A stretch of DNA of 53,061 nucleotides, from NCBI GenBank assembly GCA_963624975.1, contig CAVFRF010000014.1, positions 1-53,061 of the forward strand. Reading direction: 5' to 3'. The notes below the pieces were generated by a model that searched no databases, had not been told where the DNA came from, and saw only the letters and a list, made by a program, of their open reading frames with translations. Below, in pieces: positions 17,632 through 26,212 of this stretch (positions are counted from its first letter, which is position 1; each line of letters starts with the position of its first letter). Origin of the DNA: CAVLCC01 sp963624975. Lineage in GTDB: Bacteria > Actinomycetota > Coriobacteriia > Coriobacteriales > CADBOM01. The position numbers were made by a program, and so were the translations under genes.

Positions 17632-19173
17632 ATGAGCAGTGAGAATATGATGGGAAGGCCGATGGCGTGCGCCGGCAAGGGCGCGTGCGCCGACGGAGGC
17701 GCGGTGCACGTGCCGAGCGACCACATCGAAGAGGAGTGCGGCATCTTCGGCGTGTACGCTCCCGGCAGCGACGTGGCCAAGCTCACCTACTTCGGGCTTT
17801 TCGCCCTGCAGCATAGGGGGCAGGAGTCGGCCGGCATCGCGGTGGGCGACGGCTACACGGTAACCTGCATCAAGGACAACGGGCTGGTAACGCGCGTGTT
17901 CGACGAGGCCAGCCTCGCATCGCTCACGGGCATGGTGGCCGCCGGACACTGCCGCTACTCCACCAGCGGCGGGCACAAGTCGTGGGAGAACGCCCAGCCG
18001 CACCTGTCGCTGATCGACCAGCAGGTCATCGCGCTGGCGCACAACGGCACGCTGGTGAACACCGACGAGGCGCGCCGCCGCCTGATAGACATGGGCGTGG
18101 AGTTTAGAACCTACACCGATAGCGAGGTGGCCACCAGGCTTATCGGCTACTTTACCCAGAAAACGTCGCACCTGCGCGAGGGCATTCGCGAGACCATGAA
18201 GCTCCTCGAGGGCGCGTACGCTATGACCCTCGTGACCGAGAATTCGCTGTACGCGTTCCGCGACCCGCACGGCATCCGTCCGCTGGTGCTGGGCAAGCTT
18301 GCCAACGACGCGGGCTGGGTCGTGGCATCGGAGACCTGCGCGTTCGACATCATCGGCGCCACCTACGTGCGCGACATCGAGCCGGGCGAAATCGTGCGCA
18401 TCAACGCCGACGGCGTGGTGAGCGAGCAGGGCGTGCCCAAGAAGCGCCGCGCATCGTGCATCTTCGAATACGTGTACTTCGCCAGGCCCGACTCGGTGAT
18501 GGACGGCGCCGGCGTCTACCGTGCCCGCGAGGCCATGGGCAGGCGGCTCTCCAAGGAAGCCCCGGTAGAGGCCGACATCGTGATGGGCGTGCCAGACTCC
18601 GGCGTGCCCTCGGCCATCGGCTACGCACGCGAGAGCGGCATCGTGTATTCGGAGGGCGTGACCAAGAACCGCTACATCGGCCGCACGTTCATCGAGCCCA
18701 CGCAGGAGATGAGGCAGCGCGGCATCCGCCTCAAACTCAACCCGCTGCCCTACACGCTGCGCAACCGCAGGGTCGTGGTGGTGGACGACTCCATCGTGAG
18801 AGGCAACACCTCCAGACAGCTCGTGGCGATGCTGCGCGAGGCGGGCGCGGCCGAGGTGCACATGCGCATCGTGTCGCCGCCGGTCACCTGGCCGTGCTTC
18901 TACGGCATCGACACCGACGTGCAGAGCCAGCTCATCTCGGCCAACATGACGGTGGACGAGATCCGCGACTACATCGGAGCCGACTCGCTGGCCTACCTCT
19001 CGGTCGAGGGGCTGGAGTCGTGCATCTACCCCGAGAACCCCGGCTTTTGCGAGGCGTGCTTTACGGGCGAGTATCCGGTGAGGCTGCCCGACCAGCTGGT
19101 AGAGAAGTGCTTCAAACCCGACATGCATCCCGCGTTCTGGGATGACGAGAACACGGAGGTTGCAGATGACTAA
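17632..19173 (+). CDS. purF: amidophosphoribosyltransferase
   Basis: 513 residues. First committed step of purine synthesis: PRPP plus glutamine gives phosphoribosylamine. The N-terminal nucleophile Cys36 follows a short propeptide (DHIEEECGIFGVYAP), which the enzyme normally removes. The class II glutaminase then shows GLFALQHRGQESAG and GHCRYSTSG. The phosphoribosyltransferase half has MGVPDSGVPSAIGYA and the PRPP loop VVVVDDSIVRGNT. Cysteines in the late region (CYPENPGFCEACF-like) fit the Fe-S-cluster type of PurF. ATG 17632 is preferred over 17593, which lacks a ribosome binding site. It overlaps purM by 8 bp. Confidence 0.95.
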   Translation: MSSENMMGRPMACAGKGACADGGAVHVPSDHIEEECGIFGVYAPGSDVAKLTYFGLFALQHRGQESAGIAVGDGYTVTCIKDNGLVTRVFDEASLASLTGMVAAGHCRYSTSGGHKSWENAQPHLSLIDQQVIALAHNGTLVNTDEARRRLIDMGVEFRTYTDSEVATRLIGYFTQKTSHLREGIRETMKLLEGAYAMTLVTENSLYAFRDPHGIRPLVLGKLANDAGWVVASETCAFDIIGATYVRDIEPGEIVRINADGVVSEQGVPKKRRASCIFEYVYFARPDSVMDGAGVYRAREAMGRRLSKEAPVEADIVMGVPDSGVPSAIGYARESGIVYSEGVTKNRYIGRTFIEPTQEMRQRGIRLKLNPLPYTLRNRRVVVVDDSIVRGNTSRQLVAMLREAGAAEVHMRIVSPPVTWPCFYGIDTDVQSQLISANMTVDEIRDYIGADSLAYLSVEGLESCIYPENPGFCEACFTGEYPVRLPDQLVEKCFKPDMHPAFWDDENTEVADD

Positions 19174-20317
19174 CGAAAACGATATCGCGGGCGCGGCTGC
19201 GGCCGGCGCGGCAGGGGAGCACATCTCCTACGAGGATGCCGGCGTGTCCACCGCGGAGGGCGCGCGTGCCGTGGACAGGATCAGGGCCGCGGTGGCCTCC
19301 ACCAACCGCCCCGAGGTGATAGGCGGCATCGGCGGCTTCGGCGGCCTCTTCTCGGCTGCCGCCTTCAAGGACATGGACGACCCGGTGCTCATCAGCGGCA
19401 CCGACGGCGTGGGCACCAAGCTCCAGCTCGCCCAGCGCATGGGCGTGAACGACACGGTGGGCATCGACCTCGTGGCCATGTGCGTCAACGACGTGGTGGT
19501 GGCCGGAGCCGAGCCGCTCTTCTTCCTCGACTACATCGCCATCGGCCACCTGGAGTCCGACTTCGTGGGACCCATCGTGGAGGGCATCGCCGAGGGCTGC
19601 AAGCAGGCTGGCTGCGCGCTGGTGGGCGGCGAGATGGCCGAGCACCCCGGCGTGATGGAGCCGGGCGACTACGACCTGTCGGGCTTTTGCGTGGGCGTGG
19701 TGGACCGGCCCCGGATGATCGGTCCCGAGCTTGTGCGCGAGGGCGACGCGATCGTGGGCGTTGCATCGTCGGGAATCCACTCCAACGGATACTCGCTGGT
19801 GCGCGCGGCTCTGGCCGACAAGCTCACCGACGAGGAGCTGACCGCGCCCAACAGCGAGCTGGGCGGCCAGTCGATAGGCGCCGCGCTGCTCACCCCCACC
19901 CGCATCTACGTGAAGCCGCTGCTGTCGGCCCTGCGCGCGGGGCTGCCCGTGCATGCCGCAGCGCACATCACCGGCGGCGGCATTACCGAGAACCTCGACC
20001 GCGCACTGCCATACGGGCTGGACGCCAAGGTCGAGCTTGGCAGCTGGCAGGAGCCGGTGATCGTGAAGATGGTGGCCGATGCCGCGCACCTCACGCTGGA
20101 GGAGAAGCTCAAGACGTTCAACTGCGGCGTTGGCCTGTGCGTGATATGCCCCGCCGATGCTGCAGGCGATGTGATCGCGCACTTCGAGGCCCAGGGCGAG
20201 AAGGCTTGCCAGGTCGGCAGCATCGTGGCTTCCGACGGCGGTGCCGATGCCAAGGGCAAGGTCGTGTATGCGGGCGAAGCGGGCGAGGCGAACGTCGCAG
20301 CGGGAGCCGCGCTATGA
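19166..20317 (+). CDS. purM: phosphoribosylformylglycinamidine cyclo-ligase
   Basis: 383 residues. AIR synthase closes the imidazole ring of FGAM with ATP. Motifs of the PurM/PurL/SelD superfamily are clear: YEDAGVSTAEGARAVDRI, ISGTDGVGTKLQLA, VNDVVVAGAEPLFFLDYIA, ALVGGEMAEHPG and HSNGYSLVR. The N-terminus is extended by about 15 Ala/Gly residues. The ATG lies inside the end of purF, with GGAGG upstream. Its stop overlaps the purN ATG (ATGA), so the three pur genes are translationally coupled. Confidence 0.95.
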   Translation: MTNENDIAGAAAAGAAGEHISYEDAGVSTAEGARAVDRIRAAVASTNRPEVIGGIGGFGGLFSAAAFKDMDDPVLISGTDGVGTKLQLAQRMGVNDTVGIDLVAMCVNDVVVAGAEPLFFLDYIAIGHLESDFVGPIVEGIAEGCKQAGCALVGGEMAEHPGVMEPGDYDLSGFCVGVVDRPRMIGPELVREGDAIVGVASSGIHSNGYSLVRAALADKLTDEELTAPNSELGGQSIGAALLTPTRIYVKPLLSALRAGLPVHAAAHITGGGITENLDRALPYGLDAKVELGSWQEPVIVKMVADAAHLTLEEKLKTFNCGVGLCVICPADAAGDVIAHFEAQGEKACQVGSIVASDGGADAKGKVVYAGEAGEANVAAGAAL

Positions 20318-20916
20318 TCGCGCTCGGAGTGCTGGTGTCTGGCGGCGGCACCAACTTGCAGGCCATCATCGATGCCATCGATGCGGGTGAGCTGGATGCG
20401 CGCATTGCTATGGTGGTGTCGTCGAACCCCGATGCCTTCGGAATCGAGAGGGCGCGCCGCGCCGGCATCGACACGCTGGTGATGCAGGTTGCCGACTATG
20501 CCGACCCCGCGGCTGCCGACGCGCGCATCGCCGACGCGCTCAAGGGCGCCGGCGTGGACTACGTGGCCATGGCGGGCTACATGCGCATGGTCACGCCCGT
20601 GCTGCTCGACGCGTTTCCCAACAGGGTCATCAACCTGCACCCTGCGCTGCTGCCCAGCTTCCCCGGCGCGCACGGCATCGCCGACGCCTTCGACTATGGC
20701 GTGAAGTTCACGGGCATCACCGTGCATTTCGCCAACGCCGAGATGGATGCCGGCCCCATCATCGCGCAGCGCTGCGTGGAAGTGCGCGAGAGCGACACGC
20801 TCGACACGCTCGAAGCCAGGATCCACGAGGCCGAGCACGAGCTGTACCCGCAGGTCCTGCAGCTGGTGGCGCAGGGCAGGGTGGCAGTCGAGGGCCGCAA
20901 GGTGCGCATCTCGTAG
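20314..20916 (+). CDS. purN: phosphoribosylglycinamide formyltransferase
   Basis: 200 residues, the normal size. It transfers formyl from 10-formyl-THF to GAR. The glycine-rich start GVLVSGGGTNLQAIIDAI, the catalytic region VINLHPALLPSFPG, and YGVKFTGITVHFANAEMDAG, with the conserved Asn and His, are all present. The ATG overlaps the purM stop. It is the last gene of purF-purM-purN; a palindrome (20940-20966) lies just downstream. Confidence 0.95.
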   Translation: MIALGVLVSGGGTNLQAIIDAIDAGELDARIAMVVSSNPDAFGIERARRAGIDTLVMQVADYADPAAADARIADALKGAGVDYVAMAGYMRMVTPVLLDAFPNRVINLHPALLPSFPGAHGIADAFDYGVKFTGITVHFANAEMDAGPIIAQRCVEVRESDTLDTLEARIHEAEHELYPQVLQLVAQGRVAVEGRKVRIS

Positions 20917-20939
20917 CCGCCCGCAGGTGCGGGAAAATT

Positions 20940-20966
20940 CCTTAAAGTTTTTGTCAAACTTTAAGG
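20940..20966 (+). terminator. perfect 11 bp inverted repeat after purN
   Basis: CCTTAAAGTTT (20940-20950) with AAACTTTAAGG (20956-20966) and a 5 nt loop, followed by the T-rich TTTCTTTC. It probably terminates the pur operon; being AT-rich and symmetrical, it could also serve as an operator for the promoter at 20985. Confidence 0.55.
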
Positions 20967-20984
20967 TTTCTTTCAGGAGAAGCC

Positions 20985-21250
20985 TATAATGTAGTAGATG
21001 TCAGAGATGACAAGCTTGAAAACAGAAGATTAACGAAAGACCTTTCCGCTTCGCGGGGCCTTCCCACCCCACGGAGTTCGATACCGGGCCTCCTTCAAAA
21101 CCCTTCCCATACCCACACAACTTTGAAGGGGGCGGCGTTCTCGGAGTTTTCACGCATGACTTCCTTCGAGAACGTGGCGTAATTCCTTTCTTGCAGCACT
21201 TATGGCGTATGCGGTTTCCCTAATTCCCGCATACGCCATAAGTGTTTTAT
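20985..21250 (+). ncRNA. candidate structured non-coding RNA or leader with strong terminator
   Basis: A perfect -10 TATAAT (20985-20990) predicts a transcript from about 20997. The segment contains successive hairpins: TGTCA/TGACA with a GAGA tetraloop (20999-21012), CCGC/GCGG with a TTC loop near 21046-21056, an 11 bp stem with G-U pairs (CCTCCTTCAAA with a TTTGAAGGGGG partner, about 21090-21145) and GTTCTCG/CGAGAAC (about 21149-21175). It ends in a perfect 18 bp terminator stem. No open frame with a ribosome binding site. I matched it to no known family (not SRP RNA, RNase P or tmRNA by their hallmark motifs). Confidence 0.55.
21197..21250 (+). terminator. perfect 18 bp stem terminator
   Basis: CACTTATGGCGTATGCGG (21197-21214) pairs perfectly with 21227-21244 across a 12 nt loop, followed by TTTTAT. 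It ends the candidate non-coding RNA, or attenuates readthrough into the ABC transporter operon. Confidence 0.85.
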
Positions 21251-21589
21251 GGGGCAAAATTTTCGAGAGCGGGCGAGCGATGTTGAACCCGCGAGATGGC
21301 GGCGAGCTTCAGGCGCAGCCGGGCGATGCGCCGGGCGGGGCGATGCGCCGCCGCCGAGCCGGCCACTTTGCCAAGGCACCGCACTGCGACCGCCTGTCGC
21401 CCAACATTATATCTGCGACGGGTCGCTCGCAGGAAAAAGGTTGAAAGCAAGTACTTTAGTGCTATAAAGTCGTGGAGTGCCTTGGGAGTCGCCAGGGTTG
21501 GCACCACGCATTGGCGCGACAGCAGCGTCGGGGTGCCGGCGAGGCGGAATGGCACGACGCGATAGCAAACTACAAGAAGGGGACCAAAG
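21251..21589 (+). promoter_or_regulatory. leader region of the amino-acid ABC operon
   Basis: 339 bp without a gene. It is GC-rich and foldable. AGGGTTGGCACCACGC at 21494-21509 resembles the T-box consensus (AGGGTGGNACCGCG, with one extra T and one substitution), and a hairpin at 21526-21559 follows. A tRNA-sensing leader for an amino-acid transporter would fit, but a specifier stem was not identified. Confidence 0.3.
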
Positions 21590-22432
21590 ATGAAGAACAC
21601 CAAGAAGCTCGCACTGGTGCTCGCGATGGCCGCGGCGCTGTGCCTCGGGGCTTTCGCCCTCGCCGGATGTGGAAGCAGCTCCAGCTCCGATGCCAACGTT
21701 GGCGTTGGCTCCGACAACGTGCTGACCGTTGGCTTCGACCAGGACTTCCCGCCTTATGGCTATGTTGACGAGGCCACCGGCGGCTACACCGGATTCGACC
21801 TCGACCTCGCGGCTGAGGTCGCATCTCGCAACGGCTGGACCGTGGAGTACAAGGCCATCAACTGGGATTCCAAGGACCTCGAGCTTGATTCCGGCTCGAT
21901 CGACTGCATCTGGAACGGCTTCACCATCGAGGGCCGCGAAGATGGCTACAGCTTCACCAGCCCCTACATGGACAACAGCCAGGTCGTCGTGGTGCGCAAG
22001 GACAGCGGCATCGCCTCGCTGGCCGACCTTGCCGGCAAGAACGTGATGACCCAGGCCGATAGCGCCGCTCTGGACCTGCTGTCCGACGGCGGCGACCAGG
22101 CCGACCTGGGCAAGACCTTCGGCAACCTGCAGACCACGCCCGAGTACAACACCGCCTTCATGGAGCTTGAGTCGGGCGCCGTGGACGCGGTGGCGATCGA
22201 CCTGCCCGTGGCCAAGTTCAACATCCAGGGCAAGGACGACACCTTCACCATCCTCGACGAGCAGCTCAACAGCGAGCACTACGCCGTGGGCGCCAAGAAG
22301 GGCAACACCTCGCTGTGCGAGCAGATCGAGGCAACGCTCAAGGAGATGACCACCGACGGCACCGTGCAGACGCTGTGCGAGAAGTACGCCGACCAGGGCA
22401 TCAGCTACGATATGTGGATCCTGGGCAAGTAG
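21590..22432 (+). CDS. polar amino-acid ABC transporter substrate-binding lipoprotein
   Basis: 280 residues. The signal peptide MKNTKKLALVLAMAAALCLG ends at a lipobox, LAGC, with a Ser-rich linker after the lipidated Cys, so the mature protein is anchored on the outer membrane face. The SBP_bac_3 domain starts VLTVGFDQDFPPYGYVDE and continues with GFDLDLAAEV, IDCIWNGFTI, and QADSAALDLL. It delivers an amino acid (glutamine, arginine, histidine or cystine class) to the following permease and ATPase. A good ribosome binding site (AAGGGGACC) precedes the ATG. Substrate specificity cannot be fixed from sequence. Confidence 0.92.
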   Translation: MKNTKKLALVLAMAAALCLGAFALAGCGSSSSSDANVGVGSDNVLTVGFDQDFPPYGYVDEATGGYTGFDLDLAAEVASRNGWTVEYKAINWDSKDLELDSGSIDCIWNGFTIEGREDGYSFTSPYMDNSQVVVVRKDSGIASLADLAGKNVMTQADSAALDLLSDGGDQADLGKTFGNLQTTPEYNTAFMELESGAVDAVAIDLPVAKFNIQGKDDTFTILDEQLNSEHYAVGAKKGNTSLCEQIEATLKEMTTDGTVQTLCEKYADQGISYDMWILGK

Positions 22433-22579
22433 CCTGCGGCGGCAGGCCGGCTAGCCCGGCCTCCAGCGTGGCACTTGCTGCAATATAGAGCTTAACCGGC
22501 AGTCCGGGAGCGCGAGCATGCGCCCCGGGCTGTCGTGCGCTTTGCCAGAGAAGCGCGATTTCGACGAAACGGAGACGAT

Positions 22580-23260
22580 GTGGAACTCGATGTGATGATG
22601 GGGATGCTGGGCGAGGGGTTCATCACGACCCTTCAGATCTTTGCCCTCACGCTCCTGGGCTCGCTGCCCCTGGGGCTGGTGATAGCGTTCCTGCGCATGA
22701 ACAAGCTGGGCTTCAACGTTGGGCGCCTGCGCATCTGCCCCATCTCGATCGTGGCGCAGTTCTACATCTCGGTGATGAGGGGCACGCCCCTCATGCTGCA
22801 GCTCTTCGTGGTGTACTTCGCTCCGTTCTACGTGTTCGGCATGCAGCTCTCCGACACATGGCGCTTCAACGCCACCATCGTGGCGTTCATCCTCAACTAC
22901 GCGGCCTACTTCGCCGAGATCTACCGAAGCGGCATCCAGAGCATCCCCAAGGGCCAGCACGAGGCGGCCGACGCGCTGGGCTACACGCGCGCGCAGGCCT
23001 TCGTCAAGATCGTGTTGCCGCAGGTCATCAAACGCATCGTACCGCCCATGACCAACGAGATCATCACGCTTGTCAAAGACACCTCGCTGGCATTCGCCAT
23101 CGGCTGCGCCGAGATGTTCACGGTGGCCAAGTCCATCGTGGCGTCGACCAGGCTCATGTGGGCGTTCGTGGCCTCGGCCGTGATGTACTACGTGTTCAAC
23201 CTCGTGCTCACCCTGATCATGAACAGGGTCGAGAAGAAGCTCGATTACTACCACGATTAG
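22580..23260 (+). CDS. amino-acid ABC transporter permease (HisM/GlnP type)
   Basis: About 226 residues from a GTG at 22580 with CGGAGA upstream. Five hydrophobic helices, the early TTLQIFALTLLGSLPLGLVI, and MRGTPLMLQLFVVYF are present. The cytoplasmic EAA loop HEAADALGYTRAQAFVKIVL, which contacts the ATPase, is followed by PQVIKRIVPP. It forms the membrane channel of the polar amino-acid transporter with the lipoprotein at 21590 and ATPase at 23276. An ATG at 22595 is an alternative start. Confidence 0.92.
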   Translation: MELDVMMGMLGEGFITTLQIFALTLLGSLPLGLVIAFLRMNKLGFNVGRLRICPISIVAQFYISVMRGTPLMLQLFVVYFAPFYVFGMQLSDTWRFNATIVAFILNYAAYFAEIYRSGIQSIPKGQHEAADALGYTRAQAFVKIVLPQVIKRIVPPMTNEIITLVKDTSLAFAIGCAEMFTVAKSIVASTRLMWAFVASAVMYYVFNLVLTLIMNRVEKKLDYYHD

Positions 23261-23275
23261 GAGCGTGTGCAAGCG

Positions 23276-24055
23276 ATGGCTGTAGTTTCGGCAAAGAACA
23301 TCTGCAAGACCTTCGGCCGCGAGCCGGTGCTCAAGGGCATCTCGCTAGAGGTGGAGAAGGGCGAGGTCGTGGGCATCATCGGCGCGTCGGGCGGCGGCAA
23401 GAGCACGCTGCTGCGCTGCTGCACGCTGCTCGAGACCTTCGAGAAGGGCAGTCTGTCGTACGGCGACCTCGAGGTCGTGCGCGCCGACAGCGCGGGCAAT
23501 GCGGTGTACGGCGGCAAGGACACGATCCGGCAGGCCAAGCAGCAGTTCGGCCTGGTGTTTCAGAACTTCAACCTGTTTCCGCACTACACGGTGCTCAAGA
23601 ACATCGTGGATGCGCCGCTGTGCGTGCAGAAGCGCCAGCGCGACGAGGTGATGGAGCTTGCCAACCAGCTCATCGACAAGATGGGCCTGCGCGGCAAGGA
23701 GAACATGGTGCCCTGCGAGCTTTCGGGCGGCCAGCAGCAGAGGGTCGCCATCGCGCGCGCCCTGTGCATGAACCCCAACGTGCTGTTCTTCGACGAGCCC
23801 ACGTCGGCTCTCGACCCGCTGCTCACGCAGGAGGTGCTCAAGGTCATCCGCGAGCTGGCCGAAGAGCGCATGACCATGGTGATAGTGACGCACGAGATGT
23901 CGTTCGCGCGCGACGTGGCCGACAGGGTCGTGTTCATGGCCGACGGCGTGATCGTGGAGGAGGGTCCTGCCGACCAGGTGATCGACAACCCGCGCAACCC
24001 CATCACACAGGCGTTTTTGAGCAAGGCCTCCGGCGAGCTGGAGCAGGCGCAGTAG
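23276..24055 (+). CDS. amino-acid ABC transporter ATP-binding protein
   Basis: 259 residues, complete. Walker A GASGGGKST, a Q-loop (VFQNFNLFPHYTVL), signature LSGGQQQR, Walker B VLFFDEPTSALDPLL and switch His in VIVTHEMSFARDVADR are all present. The domain boundaries and ending GPADQVIDNPRNPIT are those of the GlnQ/ArtP-type importers. ATG 23276 is preferred over GTG 23267, which sits too close to the GGAG. It shares the operon with the two genes before it and is followed by a terminator. Confidence 0.94.
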   Translation: MAVVSAKNICKTFGREPVLKGISLEVEKGEVVGIIGASGGGKSTLLRCCTLLETFEKGSLSYGDLEVVRADSAGNAVYGGKDTIRQAKQQFGLVFQNFNLFPHYTVLKNIVDAPLCVQKRQRDEVMELANQLIDKMGLRGKENMVPCELSGGQQQRVAIARALCMNPNVLFFDEPTSALDPLLTQEVLKVIRELAEERMTMVIVTHEMSFARDVADRVVFMADGVIVEEGPADQVIDNPRNPITQAFLSKASGELEQAQ

Positions 24056-24132
24056 AGGCCGAGCGACGCACCTCGCGACGCGCTTCGCGGCCGCCGCAGC
24101 AGGAGCCGCACGCTTTTAGATTGATTGTTCTG

Positions 24133-24174
24133 AAGATGCCCGTCTTCGCCGCGTGCGAGGCGGGCATCTTGTTT
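24133..24174 (+). terminator. intrinsic terminator of the ABC transporter operon
   Basis: AAGATGCCCG (24133-24142) pairs with CGGGCATCTT (24161-24170), the stem extending inward through TTCGC/GCGAG, and is followed by GTTTG. The T-run is short. Confidence 0.7.
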
Positions 24175-24396
24175 GCGGGGGGGGATAAGCACATCTGGCT
24201 CGGACTCTGTTGATGGCCGGATATGCGGCTTCTTCTGCATCTCGGGGAAATGTCGGAGCCGCCCATGCCCCCATCGCTATACTGCCTTATGTGTGTTTTT
24301 TGTGTTGTATGCATGGAGAAGTGTTGTACGCGCAAGAGGCGCATTTCGTAAGACATTCCTACATGGAAAACTCGCTATCGAGACTAGGAAAGGGAA
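24175..24396 (+). promoter_or_regulatory. leader region upstream of the first NCS2 permease gene
   Basis: 222 bp without a gene. A hairpin with arms GCGGCT/AGCCGC (about 24225-24275) lies in it. I looked for a purine riboswitch core because the next gene is a purine permease and did not find one. The ribosome binding site AGGAAAGGG precedes the ATG. Confidence 0.35.
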
Positions 24397-25716
24397 ATGG
24401 ACAAATTCTTCAAGATTTCCGAGCGCGGAAGCTCGGTTAGCAACGAGCTGATGGGAGGACTCACCACCTTCCTGGCGATGGCCTACATCATCGCCGTCAA
24501 CCCCTCGCTGATGGAGGCAGCCGGCATCCCGCTGCCGGCAGGACTCACCGCCACCTGCTTCGGCGCTGCGATCATGTGTCTGCTCATGGGCTTCATTGCC
24601 AACAGGCCGATCGCGCTGGCTTCGGGCATGGGCATCAACGCCATCGTGGCCTACACCCTGTGCGGCGCGCAGCTGGGCGTCGACTGGCGCGTGGCCATGG
24701 GCGTCGTGTTCCTCGAGGGCCTCGTGATCCTGCTGCTCGTGCTCTGCGGTCTGCGCAAGGCCATCATGGACGCCATTCCCGCTAGCCTCCGCCATGCCAT
24801 CGGCATCGGCATCGGCCTGTTCATCGCATTCATCGGCCTCAAGGGCGGCGGAATCGTGGCTGCCAGCGAGTCCACCCTCATCACCATCGGCGACTTCACT
24901 TCGCCCGCGGTGATCCTCTCGATCATCTCCATCGCCATCGCGATCGTGCTCATGGCCATGAACGTCAAGTTCTCGCTGATCATCTCGATCGTGGCTGCCG
25001 TGATCATCGGCATCCCCATGGGCGTGACCCCCATGCCCACCGACTGGAGCTTCGGCCTCGACTTCTCCGCCTTCGCGGCTCCCTTCCAGACCGACCCCAA
25101 CACCTCCACGATGGCCATCATCGAGGTGTTCACCACCCCGATGCTGCTGCTCATCGCGTTCTCGCTGCTCATGAGCGACTTCTTCGACACCATGGGCACC
25201 ATGGTGGCAGTGGCCGAGGTCGGCGACTTCATCGACGACGAGGGCAACGTCGAGGACACCCAGAAGATCCTCGTGATCGACTCCGTGGCTGCCATGGTCG
25301 GCGGCTTCATGGGCGCAAGCTCCATCACCACTTTCGTGGAGTCCACCGCCGGCGCTTCGCAGGGCGCTCGCACCGGCCTGTCCAACGTGATGATCGCAGT
25401 GCTGTTCATCGTGTTCTCGTTCTTCTCGCCGGTCATCTCCATGGTCAGCGGCTCCGCCACCTGCGGCGCCCTCACCGTGGTGGGCTTCCTCATGATCGCC
25501 GACGTCGTCAACATCGAGTGGGACAAGATCGAGATCGCCTTCCCCGCGTTCATCACCATCGTGGGCATCCCCTTCACCTACTCCATCACCAACGGCATCG
25601 GCCTGGGCTTCATTTCCTACGTGATCCTCATGGTCGCTACCGGCAAGGTCAAGGAAGTCAAGCCGCTTATGTGGGTCGCAGCGTTGGCCTTCCTGCTCAT
25701 GTTCATATTGCTCTAG
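24397..25716 (+). CDS. NCS2-family (AzgA/PbuG-like) purine permease, copy 1
   Basis: 439 residues with about 12-14 predicted hydrophobic spans. The N-terminal FFKISERGSSVSNELMGGLT, followed by TFLAMAYIIAVNPSLM, is the signature of the AzgA-like branch, which imports guanine, hypoxanthine or adenine with protons. Other conserved parts are MGINAIVAYTLCG, SDFFDTMGTMVAV and GASSITTFVESTAG. The substrate is inferred from family, not proved. A near-copy lies downstream at 26213. The two share long identical DNA patches but differ elsewhere. Its own terminator follows at 25820. Confidence 0.92.
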   Translation: MDKFFKISERGSSVSNELMGGLTTFLAMAYIIAVNPSLMEAAGIPLPAGLTATCFGAAIMCLLMGFIANRPIALASGMGINAIVAYTLCGAQLGVDWRVAMGVVFLEGLVILLLVLCGLRKAIMDAIPASLRHAIGIGIGLFIAFIGLKGGGIVAASESTLITIGDFTSPAVILSIISIAIAIVLMAMNVKFSLIISIVAAVIIGIPMGVTPMPTDWSFGLDFSAFAAPFQTDPNTSTMAIIEVFTTPMLLLIAFSLLMSDFFDTMGTMVAVAEVGDFIDDEGNVEDTQKILVIDSVAAMVGGFMGASSITTFVESTAGASQGARTGLSNVMIAVLFIVFSFFSPVISMVSGSATCGALTVVGFLMIADVVNIEWDKIEIAFPAFITIVGIPFTYSITNGIGLGFISYVILMVATGKVKEVKPLMWVAALAFLLMFILL

Positions 25717-25819
25717 CACAAGTGCGACTCCGGGTCGCGCGACATGCATGCGAAGCTTCGCGGCGCGCTCTAGCCGCAGATGATATTGGGGAAGCTCGCA
25801 TGCGCATAGATTGAAGAAT

Positions 25820-25856
25820 CGGGTCGTCCGCACAAGCTGCGGGCGGCCCGCTCTTT
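25820..25856 (+). terminator. intrinsic terminator of the first NCS2 gene
   Basis: CGGGTCGTCCGC (25820-25831) pairs, with G-U pairs, with 25839-25850; a 7 nt loop; followed by CTCTTTA. Confidence 0.75.
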
Positions 25857-25861
25857 ATGTT

Positions 25862-25973
25862 TGAGAGTCTCTCGGGGCGCCGCCGCGAGGCATATCTAAA
25901 CGGCTCAGGTTGGCCTTCGGCCAAAAGTCGCCGTTCAGACACACCTCACGTCGGCACCTGGCGAGTCCTCAGG
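25862..25973. repeat. ~110 bp imperfect palindromic intergenic element, copy 2
   Basis: Homologous to 13091-13189, with an extra 13 bp after the central GGCCTTCGGCC. Ends are inverted (GAGTCTC... and ...GCGAGTCC). Non-coding and not linked to a transposase. Confidence 0.75.
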
Positions 25974-26001
25974 AAGAACACGGCTGAGTCCGGGGCTCTG
26001 T

Positions 26002-26068
26002 GCGGGGCGTGCCGTAACGGCGATTTCTGGCTGTAAAGCCCAGCCTGAGCCGTTATGGTATGTCCCGC
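26002..26068. repeat. 20 bp-arm hairpin upstream of the second NCS2 gene
   Basis: Left arm 26002-26021 (starts GCGGGGCGTGCC) pairs with 26049-26068 (ends TGTCCCGC), 16 of 20 Watson-Crick and the rest G-U compatible. An inner GGCT/AGCC hairpin fills the loop. No T-run, so a regulatory or palindromic element rather than a terminator. Confidence 0.6.
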
Positions 26069-26212
26069 GCAGGGCATCCCAGGCGGAGCTTCAAGTAGAA
26101 TGCGCGGTGACTCGTAGGTTCTTCTTGCTTGCGCCCGGCTGGTCTTCTCGTGTTTGCGGGCATTTTGCACAGTAGAATGGCTAACGGCAAACTTTGCGGA
26201 GGGGATCTACAG

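Noticed and set aside
24175..24396. Purine riboswitch upstream of the first NCS2 permease
   Set aside because: I looked for the conserved three-way junction and loop sequences and did not see them; the hairpin present does not match.
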